42,237 nt of DNA from NCBI GenBank assembly GCA_900553465.1, contig USDT01000025.1:1-42237 (forward strand), read 5' to 3'. The DNA comes from an uncultured Prevotella sp. (GTDB lineage: Bacteria > Bacteroidota > Bacteroidia > Bacteroidales > Bacteroidaceae). The notes under the pieces were generated by a model. It was not told the DNA's origin. It saw only the letters and a program-made list of their open reading frames with translations, and did no database searches. A program made the position numbers and the translations under genes. Below are positions 1-9,716 of this stretch, piece after piece. Positions within the stretch are counted from its first letter, which is position 1; each line of letters starts with the position of its first letter.

Positions 1-5
1 AGCAT

Positions 6-110
6 CTTATAAAAACCTCTCATAATTCGCGTATTTGCGTCCGAAGGAGAGTCAGCCCGCAAATACTCGCTGATTTTTCGGGGTAGAACAGAAAACCCGG
101 ACGGAAAAAA
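6..110 (-). repeat. ~105-bp hairpin repeat, copy A
   Basis: Read on the minus strand, this segment matches 11917-12020 on the plus strand at roughly 90 percent by eye, with one single-base gap. It carries an internal inverted repeat (GCGTATTTGCG near 28-39 against CGCAAATACTCGC near 58-70), so it can fold into a hairpin. No reading frame in it looks coding. It appears to be a dispersed intergenic repeat. Confidence 0.7.
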
Positions 111-340
111 CACAAGTTACTGAAAATCTGTAAGTGCCCCGATGGAGTCGTCTCGGAAAAAGGATGCAACGGTGCTTCGCAGGTGAGAACGAAGTCACTG
201 TGTTGAAATCCATACACAGAATTTCTGCAGAACCGAGATTTTCCCTATTCTACGAAACAGGTATATAGACAGGAAACGGGCCGAAACGCAACATACAGCC
301 ATAAGACTGCCATGTGCGGAATGGCGATGTAAGAACATAT
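111..340. other. intergenic stretch, no convincing gene
   Basis: Short open frames here have no recognisable domain or leader and are judged spurious. At 122-135 a 14-base string (GAAAATCTGTAAGT) also occurs inside the 86-bp repeat at 12268-12353. Nothing else was identified before the terminator at 341. Confidence 0.5.
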
Positions 341-373
341 AAAAAATCCCGACAATGTAATTCATTGCCGGGA
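341..373 (-). terminator. intrinsic terminator of the mannan operon
   Basis: On the minus strand an 11-bp stem (arms 363-373 and 347-357, one G-T pair, 5-nt loop) is followed directly by six T residues (341-346). It lies about 135 nt past the GH26 stop codon, with no gene between, so it is the likely end of the operon transcript. A second GC-rich inverted repeat without a T-tract (465-471 with 481-487) sits closer to the stop codon. Confidence 0.75.
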
Positions 374-508
374 CATTACCGAAAAACAAACCTTATTTCA
401 ATCTTTATCCAACCTTAATAAAAGGACTAAAAACAATAACCCTGATTTGTCTTTCAGACCGGCGGGCGGACGGACAAACGGTCCGCCGCACCGCTGTCAT
501 GCAGAATA

Positions 509-1939
509 TCATTTCAGATCGGGCATCTCGTCGCGCGTGATGACATTGCCCGACTCGTACATCTCACGGAAGAGCGACTCCGGATTGTAATACGGGTTGG
601 TCGTGTAGTCGCCGTTCCAAGGCATCACCCAGCTCCATACGTCGCCGTTCTTCATCATGTTTTCCACCGACGGCATGGCTCCACACTCGCTGAGTGCAAG
701 AATCTTCCTGTTGGATATGCCCTGTAGCTTAGCCATGACAGAAGGCAGCGACTGGTGGAACTTGTTCTCGTCAGACTCATAGTAGTCGTAACCTATTATG
801 TCAACGTATTCGTCGCCCGGATACCAGTCGGCATCATCGGTGACAGAAGTCCACACCCAGATGAGATTGTTGATACCCTTAGCCTTGAAGTAGTCGTACA
901 TGTAGCGCCACAGAGCCTTGTAGGCATCGGCTCCGGCGTTGCCCCACCAGAACCAGGCCTTGCCTCCCGAGGGCACGTTGCCGGCTGCCTCGTGGAGCGG
1001 ACGCCAGATGACCGGTATACGTTTCTGCTGGAGCGAGAGCAGATAGCCGGCGATGACGTCGAGGTCGCGGTTTACAATGGTGTTCTCATAGGTGCCGCTC
1101 ACCACTGCGTTGGCAGCGTTGAAGTCGGTGTTCTTCTCGCCTGCGCCGTTGCAATAGAAGGCGTAGTTCTGGAAGTTATCCTTGTCGGCTTCGGTGCACG
1201 GCACGTTCCAGTGCCACATGAATGAAACGAGTCCGCCGTCGGCCCACCATGTCTCAGGCACTGTCATGTCGGTGTAGTCAATCCAGTTGGACGGGTTGAG
1301 CGGTGCGCTGTTGATGTGATGGAGGAAGTCGAAGGAGTTTATCACCGGATACTTGCCCGTCATCTCCTGTATCTTGTCGGCCATGTCGGTGTCGAGTGCT
1401 CCGCTTGATACGGCGGCAGCGATGACCTTCTTGCCGAAGTTCTCCCTGAGGAAATCATAGACAGAAGCGGTCTGCTTCATGGGCGAAGCGGTGGTGAGAG
1501 CCTCATCTATGTCGAAGAGCGACGGATCGAATGTATTGGTTGTCTTCGTGCTGAAGGTGAAAGTGTAGTCAGCAGCGAAGTTGTAGAGCGAGTCTCTCAC
1601 GCTCGGCTTGCTGATGGTTACGGTGTAGGTCTCGCCCTCATCCATCGGGAACGGTATGTAGAGTTTGTTTCCGCTGACGCTCACCTCCTCGATGTAGGTG
1701 CCGTTGATGTCTATTGTGACAACCGGCGGAACGTATATGTTCTTGTTGTAGGTCACGGTTATGCCGTCGAGCACGTCGGCATCTGTAGCGTCGGCAGCCG
1801 GGAGCGTGCTCACCACCTTGGGCGCGAGCGCCGGGTCCTGCTGCGGTTCGTCGCCCGTGGTGGGCATCTCGTCCTCGCTGCATGCCGTCATGCAGAGTCC
1901 GAGCATGCACGCCAATATGATATTAAACAGTTTGTTCAT
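509..1939 (-). CDS. GH26 endo-beta-1,4-mannanase, surface lipoprotein
   Basis: Predicted glycoside hydrolase family 26 enzyme that cuts the beta-1,4-mannan backbone. The 476-residue product starts with a lipoprotein signal peptide ending at Cys20. The acidic SEDE that follows resembles the Bacteroidota surface-export signal, so an outer-surface location is likely. Residues about 40-132 look like a bacterial Ig-like (Big_5) domain; the GH26 barrel fills about 150-470. The acid/base is expected to be Glu317 (WRPLHEAAG) and the nucleophile Glu418 (ALSECG), both present. It is the last gene of the operon, 28 nt after the glycan-binding lipoprotein. The GH26 assignment is strong; mannan versus a related beta-glycan is inferred from the family and the neighbouring alpha-galactosidase. 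Confidence 0.92.
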   Translation of the reverse strand: MNKLFNIILACMLGLCMTACSEDEMPTTGDEPQQDPALAPKVVSTLPAADATDADVLDGITVTYNKNIYVPPVVTIDINGTYIEEVSVSGNKLYIPFPMDEGETYTVTISKPSVRDSLYNFAADYTFTFSTKTTNTFDPSLFDIDEALTTASPMKQTASVYDFLRENFGKKVIAAAVSSGALDTDMADKIQEMTGKYPVINSFDFLHHINSAPLNPSNWIDYTDMTVPETWWADGGLVSFMWHWNVPCTEADKDNFQNYAFYCNGAGEKNTDFNAANAVVSGTYENTIVNRDLDVIAGYLLSLQQKRIPVIWRPLHEAAGNVPSGGKAWFWWGNAGADAYKALWRYMYDYFKAKGINNLIWVWTSVTDDADWYPGDEYVDIIGYDYYESDENKFHQSLPSVMAKLQGISNRKILALSECGAMPSVENMMKNGDVWSWVMPWNGDYTTNPYYNPESLFREMYESGNVITRDEMPDLK

Positions 1940-1967
1940 AATGCTGATTAGTTTTTAATTGTCACAC

Positions 1968-3176
1968 TTAAAAGTCTTTCGGTTCGATGCGGAAGTTGGC
2001 GAAGCTGTGGTCAACGTTCCATCCTCCGTCGGTGTTGGGCTGCATCACAAGCACGAAGTTGCTCCATGTGCCGGGAGCGGGTACGCCGTTGCTTGCCACC
2101 TTGTCGAGCGGAATGGATATTGTCTTCCACTCACCGTAGGTGTTGAAGCTCATGCCCGACGACGGGTTCCACGGATAGTTGGTGCCTCCGTTGAGCGAGA
2201 ACAGGTAGCCGTATTCGGCTGAATCGTAGAAAGGATAGGACGCAGAGTTGCACACTTCGAACTTGAACACATAGTCTGCAGGAGCAGCCGTGCAGTCGAT
2301 GTCGGGCCAGTTGGCTCCGCCTCCGCACTGTGTCCACTGCCACTGCGGGAAGTAACCCTTGAAGCGGAAGTAGTCCCAACCGAGCGTTTCGGGATCGCCG
2401 TCGGCCGTACCGTCGGTGATGTAGGTGGCAGGAGTGCCGTCCCACCATCCGACGGTGTTCAGATCGTCGAACATCATGTAGCGTGTGTAGCGGTAAGGTA
2501 TGGTCTTCTGCATCGCCACGTTGCCCGGTTCGGTCCATGTGAGAGTGATGACGGAGTTGTCGGGAGCATCCTCCGGAATGAGCACACCCATGTATTCCTC
2601 AGTGAGCGAATCCACTTCGAGCGCCTTGCTGTAGCCTTCGGCCTCGTTGGTCATGGTGATGGTGGCGTCCGACTCGCTGTCGCCGAAGCCGAAGAGGTCG
2701 AAGAATTCGCCCTTCACCTGCACGCTCTCGCCCGGCAGAGCAAACTCGTTGGCCAGGCCTTCGCACGACATGTGCGGGATGTTGACGCGGAAATCGTAGG
2801 TCACGGTACCGCGGTCGGTGGTGTAAACAATCTTGTTGTCCACCGCCTCAGGTATTTCGCGCGGTATCTTCATGTAGCTGGCCGTGGTTGTGGCATAGAT
2901 GCTGCGCACGTCAACCTCGATGCCGTTGAATGTCACGCTCTTGGCCTTGGCAAGGTTGTTGCCGGTGATGCGTATCATCTGGTTGAGAGAACCCTCCTGC
3001 AGGGCGTTCTCCAGTTTTGTGTCCTTGACATCATATATGGCTGTGATGACCGGCGCACCGCTGTTGGAGTAGATGTCCTCGATGTCGTCCTCATAGTTCA
3101 CTACGTCGCTGCAGGATGTCGTCAGGGCGGCAGCCGCCAGTATTGCGGCCGCACGCATGATATGTCTTAGTCTCAT
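1968..3176 (-). CDS. surface glycan-binding lipoprotein with IPT/TIG domains (SGBP-like)
   Basis: Non-catalytic glycan-binding lipoprotein, the usual partner encoded after SusD. From Met at 3176 the product is 402 residues with a lipoprotein signal ending at Cys22. Residues about 40-230 contain two Ig-like IPT/TIG domains. The C-terminal part (about 233-402) is rich in Trp and Tyr and resembles the glycan-binding domain of SGBP-type proteins. An upstream in-frame ATG at 3200 would overlap the susD stop codon and give an unusually long N-region; the 3176 start follows an A-rich leader and is preferred, but 3200 cannot be excluded. It probably holds mannan at the cell surface for GH26 and SusCD; the ligand is inferred only from context. 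Confidence 0.85.
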   Translation of the reverse strand: MRLRHIMRAAAILAAAALTTSCSDVVNYEDDIEDIYSNSGAPVITAIYDVKDTKLENALQEGSLNQMIRITGNNLAKAKSVTFNGIEVDVRSIYATTTASYMKIPREIPEAVDNKIVYTTDRGTVTYDFRVNIPHMSCEGLANEFALPGESVQVKGEFFDLFGFGDSESDATITMTNEAEGYSKALEVDSLTEEYMGVLIPEDAPDNSVITLTWTEPGNVAMQKTIPYRYTRYMMFDDLNTVGWWDGTPATYITDGTADGDPETLGWDYFRFKGYFPQWQWTQCGGGANWPDIDCTAAPADYVFKFEVCNSASYPFYDSAEYGYLFSLNGGTNYPWNPSSGMSFNTYGEWKTISIPLDKVASNGVPAPGTWSNFVLVMQPNTDGGWNVDHSFANFRIEPKDF

Positions 3177-3190
3177 ATTGTTCGTATGTT

Positions 3191-4933
3191 TTAATTCCAT
3201 CCGGGGTTGTTAGATGTTATGGAGTCGTTCGAGTTTATCTCGTCCTGCGGTATTGGATAGAGCAGGTTGCGGCTCGTACGGTTCTTATTGTTGTTGGCAT
3301 CGTCGCGTCCGCCAATGGCGTTCATGGCCTGCAGATAGATACCCCAGCGCAGAAGGTCCCAACGGCGGTCGCCCTCGCAGGCAAATTCCTTGGCACGCTC
3401 CTCGAGTATCATACTGCGCAGCTTGACCAGATCGCCCGGGTCGTTTGACTCGACAGCGTTGGAACGGCGGCGCACCTTGTTGAGATATTTTATGGCAATG
3501 TCGGAATGATCGAGCTCTGCCTCAGCCTCAGCATAGATGAGCAGCACGTCGGCAAAGCGCAGGAACGGCCACTGGGCATCGGCATAGTCGGACGAAGGAT
3601 CAGTCACATCGTCATACTTTGTGGTGAATGCCAGACACTCCGAACCCTGATTGTAAAAATACTGACGGCCGTCGTCGAACGGTGCAACAGGGTCGGCCAC
3701 CTTGTTGCCGTTCTCGTCGTAGCCTGTAGCTTTGAGCGTCCACTCGGCGTTCTGCGGATAGTACATGCCCTGGTTGTCCTCTTCGTTGTATGTATAGATG
3801 AAACGATGTTTCACTCCCTTGACGATGCGCAGGTCCTGCGGAGCGAACAGTTTGTACCAGTGGTCGGTGCAACCTATCCACTGTCCGCCACCTATCACCT
3901 CGGAAGAGCTGCTGACTGTGTAGCCCGAATAGTATGAATGAATCTGGTTGCGGTACACTTCGTTGCCGGCGATGGCCTGTATGGAGAACATGAACTCTGG
4001 GTCGTTGCTGTGCGACTTGGTCCAAAGCTCGTCGTAAGGCAGCAGGTCGTATGAGCCGTATTCGCCGTTGATTACCTTCCATGCCCACTCTGCAGCCTTG
4101 GTGTAGAGTTCCTTGGCGTTCATATTCTCATATCCGTCAACCTTCGATTTTGAGAAAGTCATTGTGGTGAGTCCGGTGTAATAGCTGTCGCCGTTCACAA
4201 TCTCGTATGGAGGACCTGTACGGACATAGAGCTGTGTTCCCTCAGGCATTGCTGCCGAAGCCATTGTGGCATAAACCTTGGCGAGCATTCCGGCCGCTGT
4301 TCCGGCACATACGTGGCCGCGGCGGAAGTTAGGATCCTCGTGTGTGTACATGAGACCGGCTGCCTTGGTGAGCAGATTTATTATCTCCTCATAAACTTCT
4401 GCAACGGGACGACGTGGAGAATCGGGCTCGTCACCGTCCTGTATTGTCTTGTTGCGGATAGGCACCGGACCGAACGCACGTACCAGGAGGAAGTATGCAA
4501 ACGCCTTGTTGAAATAGACCTCGCCAAGTGCGTTGTTCTTGTAATCCTCGTCGATGTTGAGCCGGCTGATGTATTTCTCGGCCAGATTGGCACGGCTGAT
4601 GATGGCGTACGGACCGTTCCACATGGTATTCATTGTGCCCGGGTCGGCCTGGAAACTGCCGGCTCCGAGACTTGAGAACAGCCAATCAGGACCAGAGATG
4701 TAGTCGGCGTCGAGCTCAAGCACACGCGGGAAGTTTGACCAGCGGAACATGTCGTTGAGCCATTTGCTGTAAACTCCGGCCACCCACTGGTCGCATGCCT
4801 CCTCGGTATCGCCGAGCTGGTCGGGGCTGACAAGGTGCTTAGGATCCTCTTTGAGGAAATCGTTGCACGACGTGAGCGTCATAGCGCCGCACGCCACAGC
4901 AATGGAAAACAGTAATTTATATGGTTTCATCAT
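3191..4933 (-). CDS. susD: SusD-like nutrient-binding outer membrane lipoprotein
   Basis: SusD family protein that caps the SusC channel and delivers oligosaccharide to it. The 580-residue product has a lipoprotein signal (LTSC, Cys23) followed by NDFLKEDP, the typical SusD opening. The C-terminal half carries the familiar LLIYAEAEAEL and ERAKEFACEGDRRWDLLRW segments, and the protein ends in the usual NNPGWN. It starts 26 nt after the susC stop codon, so the two are co-transcribed. No frameshift is seen. The name refers to the family; the substrate here is inferred to be galactomannan or a similar mannan, not starch. Confidence 0.95.
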   Translation of the reverse strand: MMKPYKLLFSIAVACGAMTLTSCNDFLKEDPKHLVSPDQLGDTEEACDQWVAGVYSKWLNDMFRWSNFPRVLELDADYISGPDWLFSSLGAGSFQADPGTMNTMWNGPYAIISRANLAEKYISRLNIDEDYKNNALGEVYFNKAFAYFLLVRAFGPVPIRNKTIQDGDEPDSPRRPVAEVYEEIINLLTKAAGLMYTHEDPNFRRGHVCAGTAAGMLAKVYATMASAAMPEGTQLYVRTGPPYEIVNGDSYYTGLTTMTFSKSKVDGYENMNAKELYTKAAEWAWKVINGEYGSYDLLPYDELWTKSHSNDPEFMFSIQAIAGNEVYRNQIHSYYSGYTVSSSSEVIGGGQWIGCTDHWYKLFAPQDLRIVKGVKHRFIYTYNEEDNQGMYYPQNAEWTLKATGYDENGNKVADPVAPFDDGRQYFYNQGSECLAFTTKYDDVTDPSSDYADAQWPFLRFADVLLIYAEAEAELDHSDIAIKYLNKVRRRSNAVESNDPGDLVKLRSMILEERAKEFACEGDRRWDLLRWGIYLQAMNAIGGRDDANNNKNRTSRNLLYPIPQDEINSNDSITSNNPGWN

Positions 4934-4959
4934 TTGAAAACGATTTATTATTATTTGGT

Positions 4960-7900
4960 TTAGAAGGTGAAATTAAGTCCCAGAGCGAATGTGCGCGCGC
5001 TCGGATAAGAGTAGATGTCCACACCGCGGCGGCTTGCATCGCTACCGAAAGAGTTTACGTCAGGATCGAGCCAGCTGTAGTTGGAGATGGTGAACAGGTT
5101 GGTGGCGGTGAATGTTATCTTGATGTTCTCCACTCCACTTACAGGTTTGCGCCAGTCGTATCCGAAGGTCAGGTTCTTAAGTTTCAGATAGCTGCCATCC
5201 TCCACGTAGCGGTTGCTCAGCTTCCATTCGCGCGTATATCCGGCTGTTGCCTTAGGCCATTTGGCCACTTCGTAGTTGTCGGCGGTCCAACGCGACTCGT
5301 ATGCGAACACCGGGATGTTTCCGATGTTACCCATCTTAACGTCAACAAGGTTACCGTTGAATATATCATTGCCCTGTGTTCCCTGGAACATGAACGAGAG
5401 GGAGAAGTTCTTCCATGAGAAGTTGTTGGTGATACCGTATGTGAAGTCGGGGTTTGTGTCGCCGATGATGGTACGGTCGCCGTCGGCTGTTATGCTGCCA
5501 TCGCCATCGAGGTCGCGGTATTTTATCTCACCGATCATGGCTTTCACCGTAGCGTCGTCGGCGTTGGTGTACTGCGGATCGGCCCTAACCTCAGCCTCGT
5601 TGTCGTAGAATCCGTCCTCCACATAGCCGTAAATGGCACCGATAGGACAGCCGTTGCGCTGGATGAACACCTCGTCGGCACTGCTCCACAACTTTCTTGC
5701 GAACTGGTCGCCTTCGAGTCCACTGATGGTACTCTTGTTGAAAGAGATGTTGGCATTGATGCTCCACTTGAGCTGCGACTTGGGAAGAACGTCATAGTTG
5801 AGAGATATTTCAAGACCTTCGTTGCTCACGTTGCCAGTGTTGGTTGTCATCTGGAGATAACCCGTAGAGCCCGGGATGACCACATCCTGAAGCAGGTCGC
5901 GCGTTTTCTTATGATAGTAATCGACGGTAAGAGCGAGGCGGTTGTCGAAGAATCCGAAGTCGATTCCGGCGTTCCACTGCGCCGTTGTCTCCCATCTGAG
6001 GTCGTCGCTCACAGGATCACTCACCATTGCCTGTCCGCTGCTGAGTGCGAAATCGAATGGATAGTTGGCTGTTCCGAGCTGCGGAACTGTGCGGTATGAG
6101 CCGATTCCCTGGTTTCCGGTCTCACCATAGCTGACGCGGAACTTGAGGTTTGAGAATATGTTCAGGTCCTTGATGAACTTCTCCTCAGATGCTCTCCACG
6201 CCAATGCTCCAGAAAGGAACGTAGCCCACTTGTTCTTGTCGGTGAACTTTGAAGAACCGTCGGTACGCACGCTGGCTGTGACAAGATACTTATCGTTAAG
6301 CGTATAATTGACTCGACCGAGGAACGAAACGAGGCGTTGCGTGCCGATGGAGCTTGTGAGTGTGGCCTTGTCGAGCGCACGGCTCATGTCATAGTCCATT
6401 GTCATGTCATCGGGGAAATTGGTTGCCACAACGCTCTGGTTGTCCCAGCTGCCGCTCTCAACGGTGAAACCGCCGACGGCATTGATGTGGTGTATCTTTC
6501 CGAAAGTGTTGTCGAAGGTGACGAGTGATTCGGCAGTCAGACCATTCCATATATCGGAACCCTTACCGGCCTTACCGTTGACAGGTGCCTTACCCTCACT
6601 GGTGTGGCGGTCGTAGTAGTAACCGCGGTGATTATCGGTATGGGAAAGACCGAGATTCTGGCGGAACTTCAACCACGGGAAAAGCGTCACTTCGAGGAAC
6701 GAACTGCTGAACCAGTTGATGCCTTTCACCTGGTCGCGTGCGTTGTTGACGTATGCCGCCGGGTTGGCAGCGAGCCAGCTGAGGTTGTCGGCAGTGGTTG
6801 CCTCCATGTTAGGATCGTATGTCGGCGGGAAAAGAAGAGCCGAACGGATGACACCACTGTTGTCGCTGCTTGTCTTGGCAAAGTCGGTTGTGGACTGCGT
6901 ATAGCTTGTGTTGGTTCCAATTTCCAGCCATTTGGTGATATGACGGGCGATGTTCACTCTGACAGAAAAGCGCTCGTAGCCGGTGTTCTTTATGATACCT
7001 TCCTGGTTGGTATAGTTGCCGGAGAAGGCATACCAGCCCTTGTCGTCGCCACCGCTGACGCTGGCGTTGTACTCCTGAGAGAATCCGTCCTGATAAATAA
7101 GGTCCTGCCAGTCGGCCACTCCCACCTGACTGTAGTTGCCATATTCGTCGCGATACCATCCCGGATGACGGAAGTCTTCAGGCGCAGGATTGTATGTACC
7201 GACGTTATAGTCGACACGACCATTGGGCAGTCCCTTGTAAGTCCATGTGCCGGGATAAGGCAGTGTGGTGGTTTTGGAACCTTCGTAGTATATGGAGTTC
7301 ATCGTCTCCTCATTGCAGTATTCCGCATAGGTGACAGGATCGAGTACATCCATGCGCTTCGCAATCTTAGATGTGGTGAAGTTTGTATATACCTCTACCT
7401 TAGGTTTGCCGGCCTTACCGCGCTTGGTAGTGATGAGAACCACGCCGTTTGCACCACGCGAACCATAGATAGCTGTGGCAGAAGCGTCCTTGAGCACCTC
7501 GATGCTCTCGATGTCGTGAGGGTTGATGAAGCTCAGGGCATTGGCCGTCTGATTGCTGCTTGCGTCGTTAGACGGTGTGGAGCCAGTCTCAAACGGAACA
7601 CCGTCGACAATATACAGAGGCTGTGAAGATGTCTGGAACGAGTTGGCACCACGCACTGTGATGCTCACTCCGGCACCCGGGGCACCGTCGCTCTGCTGTA
7701 TCTGCACACCGGCCATCTTGCCTTGCAGACCGTGTGCCACGTCGATGGTTCCACCTTTCATGAGGTCGTCGGCCTTGATCTGTCCGACAGCACCGGAAAG
7801 GTCGCGTTTTTTCATAGTACCGTAGCCCACGACCACAACCTCGTCGAGCGTGTTGTTGTCTTCCTTGAGCACGATTTTCACCATAGTCTTTCCTTTTACG

Positions 7901-8145
7901 GAAACTGTCTGCGGGACGAATCCCACATATGTAACCACAAGCTCGCTCTTGCCGTCAGGCACATTGATGGTGAAGTTGCCGTCGATATCGGACACGGCAC
8001 CCGTACCTTTATGGTCCTTGACGGTCACGCTTGCGCCAATCACAGGCTCTCCGGTCTCGTCTGTAACATTGCCGGTCACTTTAGTCTGTGCGAACGTCAG
8101 GGTGCTGATAATCAGCGCCGCCAACAGCATAACCAATCTGTTCAT
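4960..8145 (-). CDS. susC: SusC-like TonB-dependent outer membrane transporter
   Basis: Large outer membrane beta-barrel that imports oligosaccharides using TonB energy. The 1061-residue product has a signal peptide ending near Ala19-Gln20, a carboxypeptidase-D-like regulatory domain (about 22-95), a TonB-box-like DEVVVVGYG (101-109), a plug domain containing VLITTKRGKAGKP, and a long barrel ending in the aromatic LNFTF. All of these are standard for the SusC/RagA family. It follows the GH27 gene by 59 nt and precedes susD by 26 nt. No promoter box is seen in the 59-nt gap, so transcription probably comes from the promoter ahead of the GH27 gene. Confidence 0.96.
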   Translation of the reverse strand: MNRLVMLLAALIISTLTFAQTKVTGNVTDETGEPVIGASVTVKDHKGTGAVSDIDGNFTINVPDGKSELVVTYVGFVPQTVSVKGKTMVKIVLKEDNNTLDEVVVVGYGTMKKRDLSGAVGQIKADDLMKGGTIDVAHGLQGKMAGVQIQQSDGAPGAGVSITVRGANSFQTSSQPLYIVDGVPFETGSTPSNDASSNQTANALSFINPHDIESIEVLKDASATAIYGSRGANGVVLITTKRGKAGKPKVEVYTNFTTSKIAKRMDVLDPVTYAEYCNEETMNSIYYEGSKTTTLPYPGTWTYKGLPNGRVDYNVGTYNPAPEDFRHPGWYRDEYGNYSQVGVADWQDLIYQDGFSQEYNASVSGGDDKGWYAFSGNYTNQEGIIKNTGYERFSVRVNIARHITKWLEIGTNTSYTQSTTDFAKTSSDNSGVIRSALLFPPTYDPNMEATTADNLSWLAANPAAYVNNARDQVKGINWFSSSFLEVTLFPWLKFRQNLGLSHTDNHRGYYYDRHTSEGKAPVNGKAGKGSDIWNGLTAESLVTFDNTFGKIHHINAVGGFTVESGSWDNQSVVATNFPDDMTMDYDMSRALDKATLTSSIGTQRLVSFLGRVNYTLNDKYLVTASVRTDGSSKFTDKNKWATFLSGALAWRASEEKFIKDLNIFSNLKFRVSYGETGNQGIGSYRTVPQLGTANYPFDFALSSGQAMVSDPVSDDLRWETTAQWNAGIDFGFFDNRLALTVDYYHKKTRDLLQDVVIPGSTGYLQMTTNTGNVSNEGLEISLNYDVLPKSQLKWSINANISFNKSTISGLEGDQFARKLWSSADEVFIQRNGCPIGAIYGYVEDGFYDNEAEVRADPQYTNADDATVKAMIGEIKYRDLDGDGSITADGDRTIIGDTNPDFTYGITNNFSWKNFSLSFMFQGTQGNDIFNGNLVDVKMGNIGNIPVFAYESRWTADNYEVAKWPKATAGYTREWKLSNRYVEDGSYLKLKNLTFGYDWRKPVSGVENIKITFTATNLFTISNYSWLDPDVNSFGSDASRRGVDIYSYPSARTFALGLNFTF

Positions 8146-8204
8146 TAAGCGTAATTTTAAATATTAGAATTTATGTTTGAAGTTATTGGGGAAGCTTCAG
8201 CATG

Positions 8205-9479
8205 TCATTTGCTATTCTGACACACGAGTCTGTACATCACGGCGTCGTGTGATGGCACCTTGATCTTCTTTGCCACCTTGTCGGCCTTGGATGTCTTGCC
8301 TTCCTTCTTGTGTGTCCAGACATTATATATTATGTAGGTATTCTTGTCGAAAGCGGTGCTCATGCCACTCACTTCCTCGTCGGTGAGATTGAAGTGCTGC
8401 CAGTTGATGGCGTACGTCACGTCGTTCTTTGTAGGATTGAGGAAGCAGAGAGCCCAGTCGCCTCCTGCCAAAGGTTTGAAATAGATGTACAGTCCGGATT
8501 CCTCGCCGAACTTGAGGCACTGCACTCCGAGTGTATCCTGGTTGATGGCGATGGCTTCGGCATTGGTGAGGATGGCCTTCACCTCGTCGCTCATGCTGCG
8601 TATGTCGTTGCCTAGAATGAGCGGGCTGGCCATCATACACCACATGGAGAAGTGGGCGCGGTCCTCGTTTATGGTCATTCCGTTGCCGCATTCGAGCATG
8701 TCAGGATCGTTCCAGTGGCCCTTACCGGCATATATACGGAGTGAGTCGTTGGCATGGATACAGTCCATGACACTATATTGTGTATATGTAGGGAAAACGC
8801 GCAGCGAGTCGAACGAGCACCAGATGTCGGGCGTGGTGCGCCATGAGTTGCCCACCTCGCGTGCCCATTTCCACGGCATGGAGCTTCCCCACTCACACAT
8901 GCTGAGGAAGATAGGACGTCCGGCAGCGTGCAGAGCCTCGCTCATAAGAGTGTATGCACACTTCTGTGTGACGTAGTTCTGCTCGGTGTTACACCAGTCG
9001 TACTTCAGATAGTCGATGCCCCAGCGCGCATACTGCAGTGCGTCCTGATATTCGTGTCCGAGGCTTCCCGGCTCGCCGGCGCATGTCTCTGTTCCGGCGT
9101 CGCTGTAGATTCCGAGTTTCAATCCCTTGGAGTGAACATAGTCTGCCAGCGCCTTCATGCCACTGGGGAAACGCTCCGGGTCGCACTGTATGAATCCGTC
9201 GGCGTCGCGTTCGCCGTGCCAGCAGTCGTCTATATTAATATATGTGTATCCTGCATCGCGCAGTCCTGATGACACCATGGCGTCGGCTATGCCTTTTATG
9301 ATGTCTTCGTTGATGTTGCCCTGGAATTTGTTCCAGGTGCTCCAGCCCATCTGCGGAGTGTCGCCCAGGCCGGGAAACTTCTGCGCCGAAGCTGTGGCAG
9401 AAGCCGTGAACAATAGTACGGCGGCCGCAGCAGTTCTCACTGCGACGCACAAGCGGTGATTGAATAATGATTTCAGCAT
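8205..9479 (-). CDS. GH27 alpha-galactosidase, secreted
   Basis: Predicted glycoside hydrolase family 27 enzyme removing alpha-1,6-linked galactose, such as the side chains of galactomannan. The 424-residue product has a cleavable signal peptide (about 1-32, ending ASAQ) without a lipobox cysteine, so a periplasmic site is likely. GH27 landmarks are MGWSTWNKF (44-52), the nucleophile Asp161 in YLKYDWCN and the acid/base Asp218 in SWRTTPDIW. A beta-sandwich C-terminal domain follows. It is the first gene of the operon, with a -7 promoter box about 50 nt upstream. Having an enzyme gene ahead of susC is less common than the reverse order. Confidence 0.93.
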   Translation of the reverse strand: MLKSLFNHRLCVAVRTAAAAVLLFTASATASAQKFPGLGDTPQMGWSTWNKFQGNINEDIIKGIADAMVSSGLRDAGYTYINIDDCWHGERDADGFIQCDPERFPSGMKALADYVHSKGLKLGIYSDAGTETCAGEPGSLGHEYQDALQYARWGIDYLKYDWCNTEQNYVTQKCAYTLMSEALHAAGRPIFLSMCEWGSSMPWKWAREVGNSWRTTPDIWCSFDSLRVFPTYTQYSVMDCIHANDSLRIYAGKGHWNDPDMLECGNGMTINEDRAHFSMWCMMASPLILGNDIRSMSDEVKAILTNAEAIAINQDTLGVQCLKFGEESGLYIYFKPLAGGDWALCFLNPTKNDVTYAINWQHFNLTDEEVSGMSTAFDKNTYIIYNVWTHKKEGKTSKADKVAKKIKVPSHDAVMYRLVCQNSK

Positions 9480-9528
9480 ATCAATGTATTTAAGTTAGAA
9501 TGATTTTCGGTTGTTCATTATCACGTTG

Positions 9529-9536
9529 CAAAGATA
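9529..9536 (-). promoter_or_regulatory. -7 box for the GH27-susC-susD-SGBP-GH26 operon
   Basis: On the minus strand this reads TATCTTTG, a perfect match to the Bacteroidota TAnnTTTG element. It predicts a transcript start near 9522 and a leader of about 43 nt. No clear -33 TTTG is present at the expected distance. No operator-like repeat was recognised beside it. Confidence 0.55.
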
Positions 9537-9672
9537 CGCCGATTAATTTTGCAGATATGACACTATATTAACAAAAGGTTACACTTTCATGACATTAAAC
9601 AAATAGCAGTGTTAATTTTACGTTTTCGCATATATTTTGACGGCATGCACAATGGGTTAGTGCTATTTTTCT

Positions 9673-9680
9673 TAACTTTG
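9673..9680 (+). promoter_or_regulatory. -7 box for the EamA transporter
   Basis: Reads TAACTTTG on the plus strand and predicts a start near 9687, about 30 nt before the ATG at 9717. A -33 element at the normal spacing is not evident. Its position argues against the longer open frame that would begin at 9609. Confidence 0.5.
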
Positions 9681-9716
9681 CATGCCTTAAGGCAAGAACA
9701 AAACTTTTCTGTGTAT

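Noticed and set aside
9609..9716. Longer start of the EamA gene
   Set aside because: The added residues are not transporter-like and the -7 box at 9673-9680 lies inside them, so transcription would start after that ATG.
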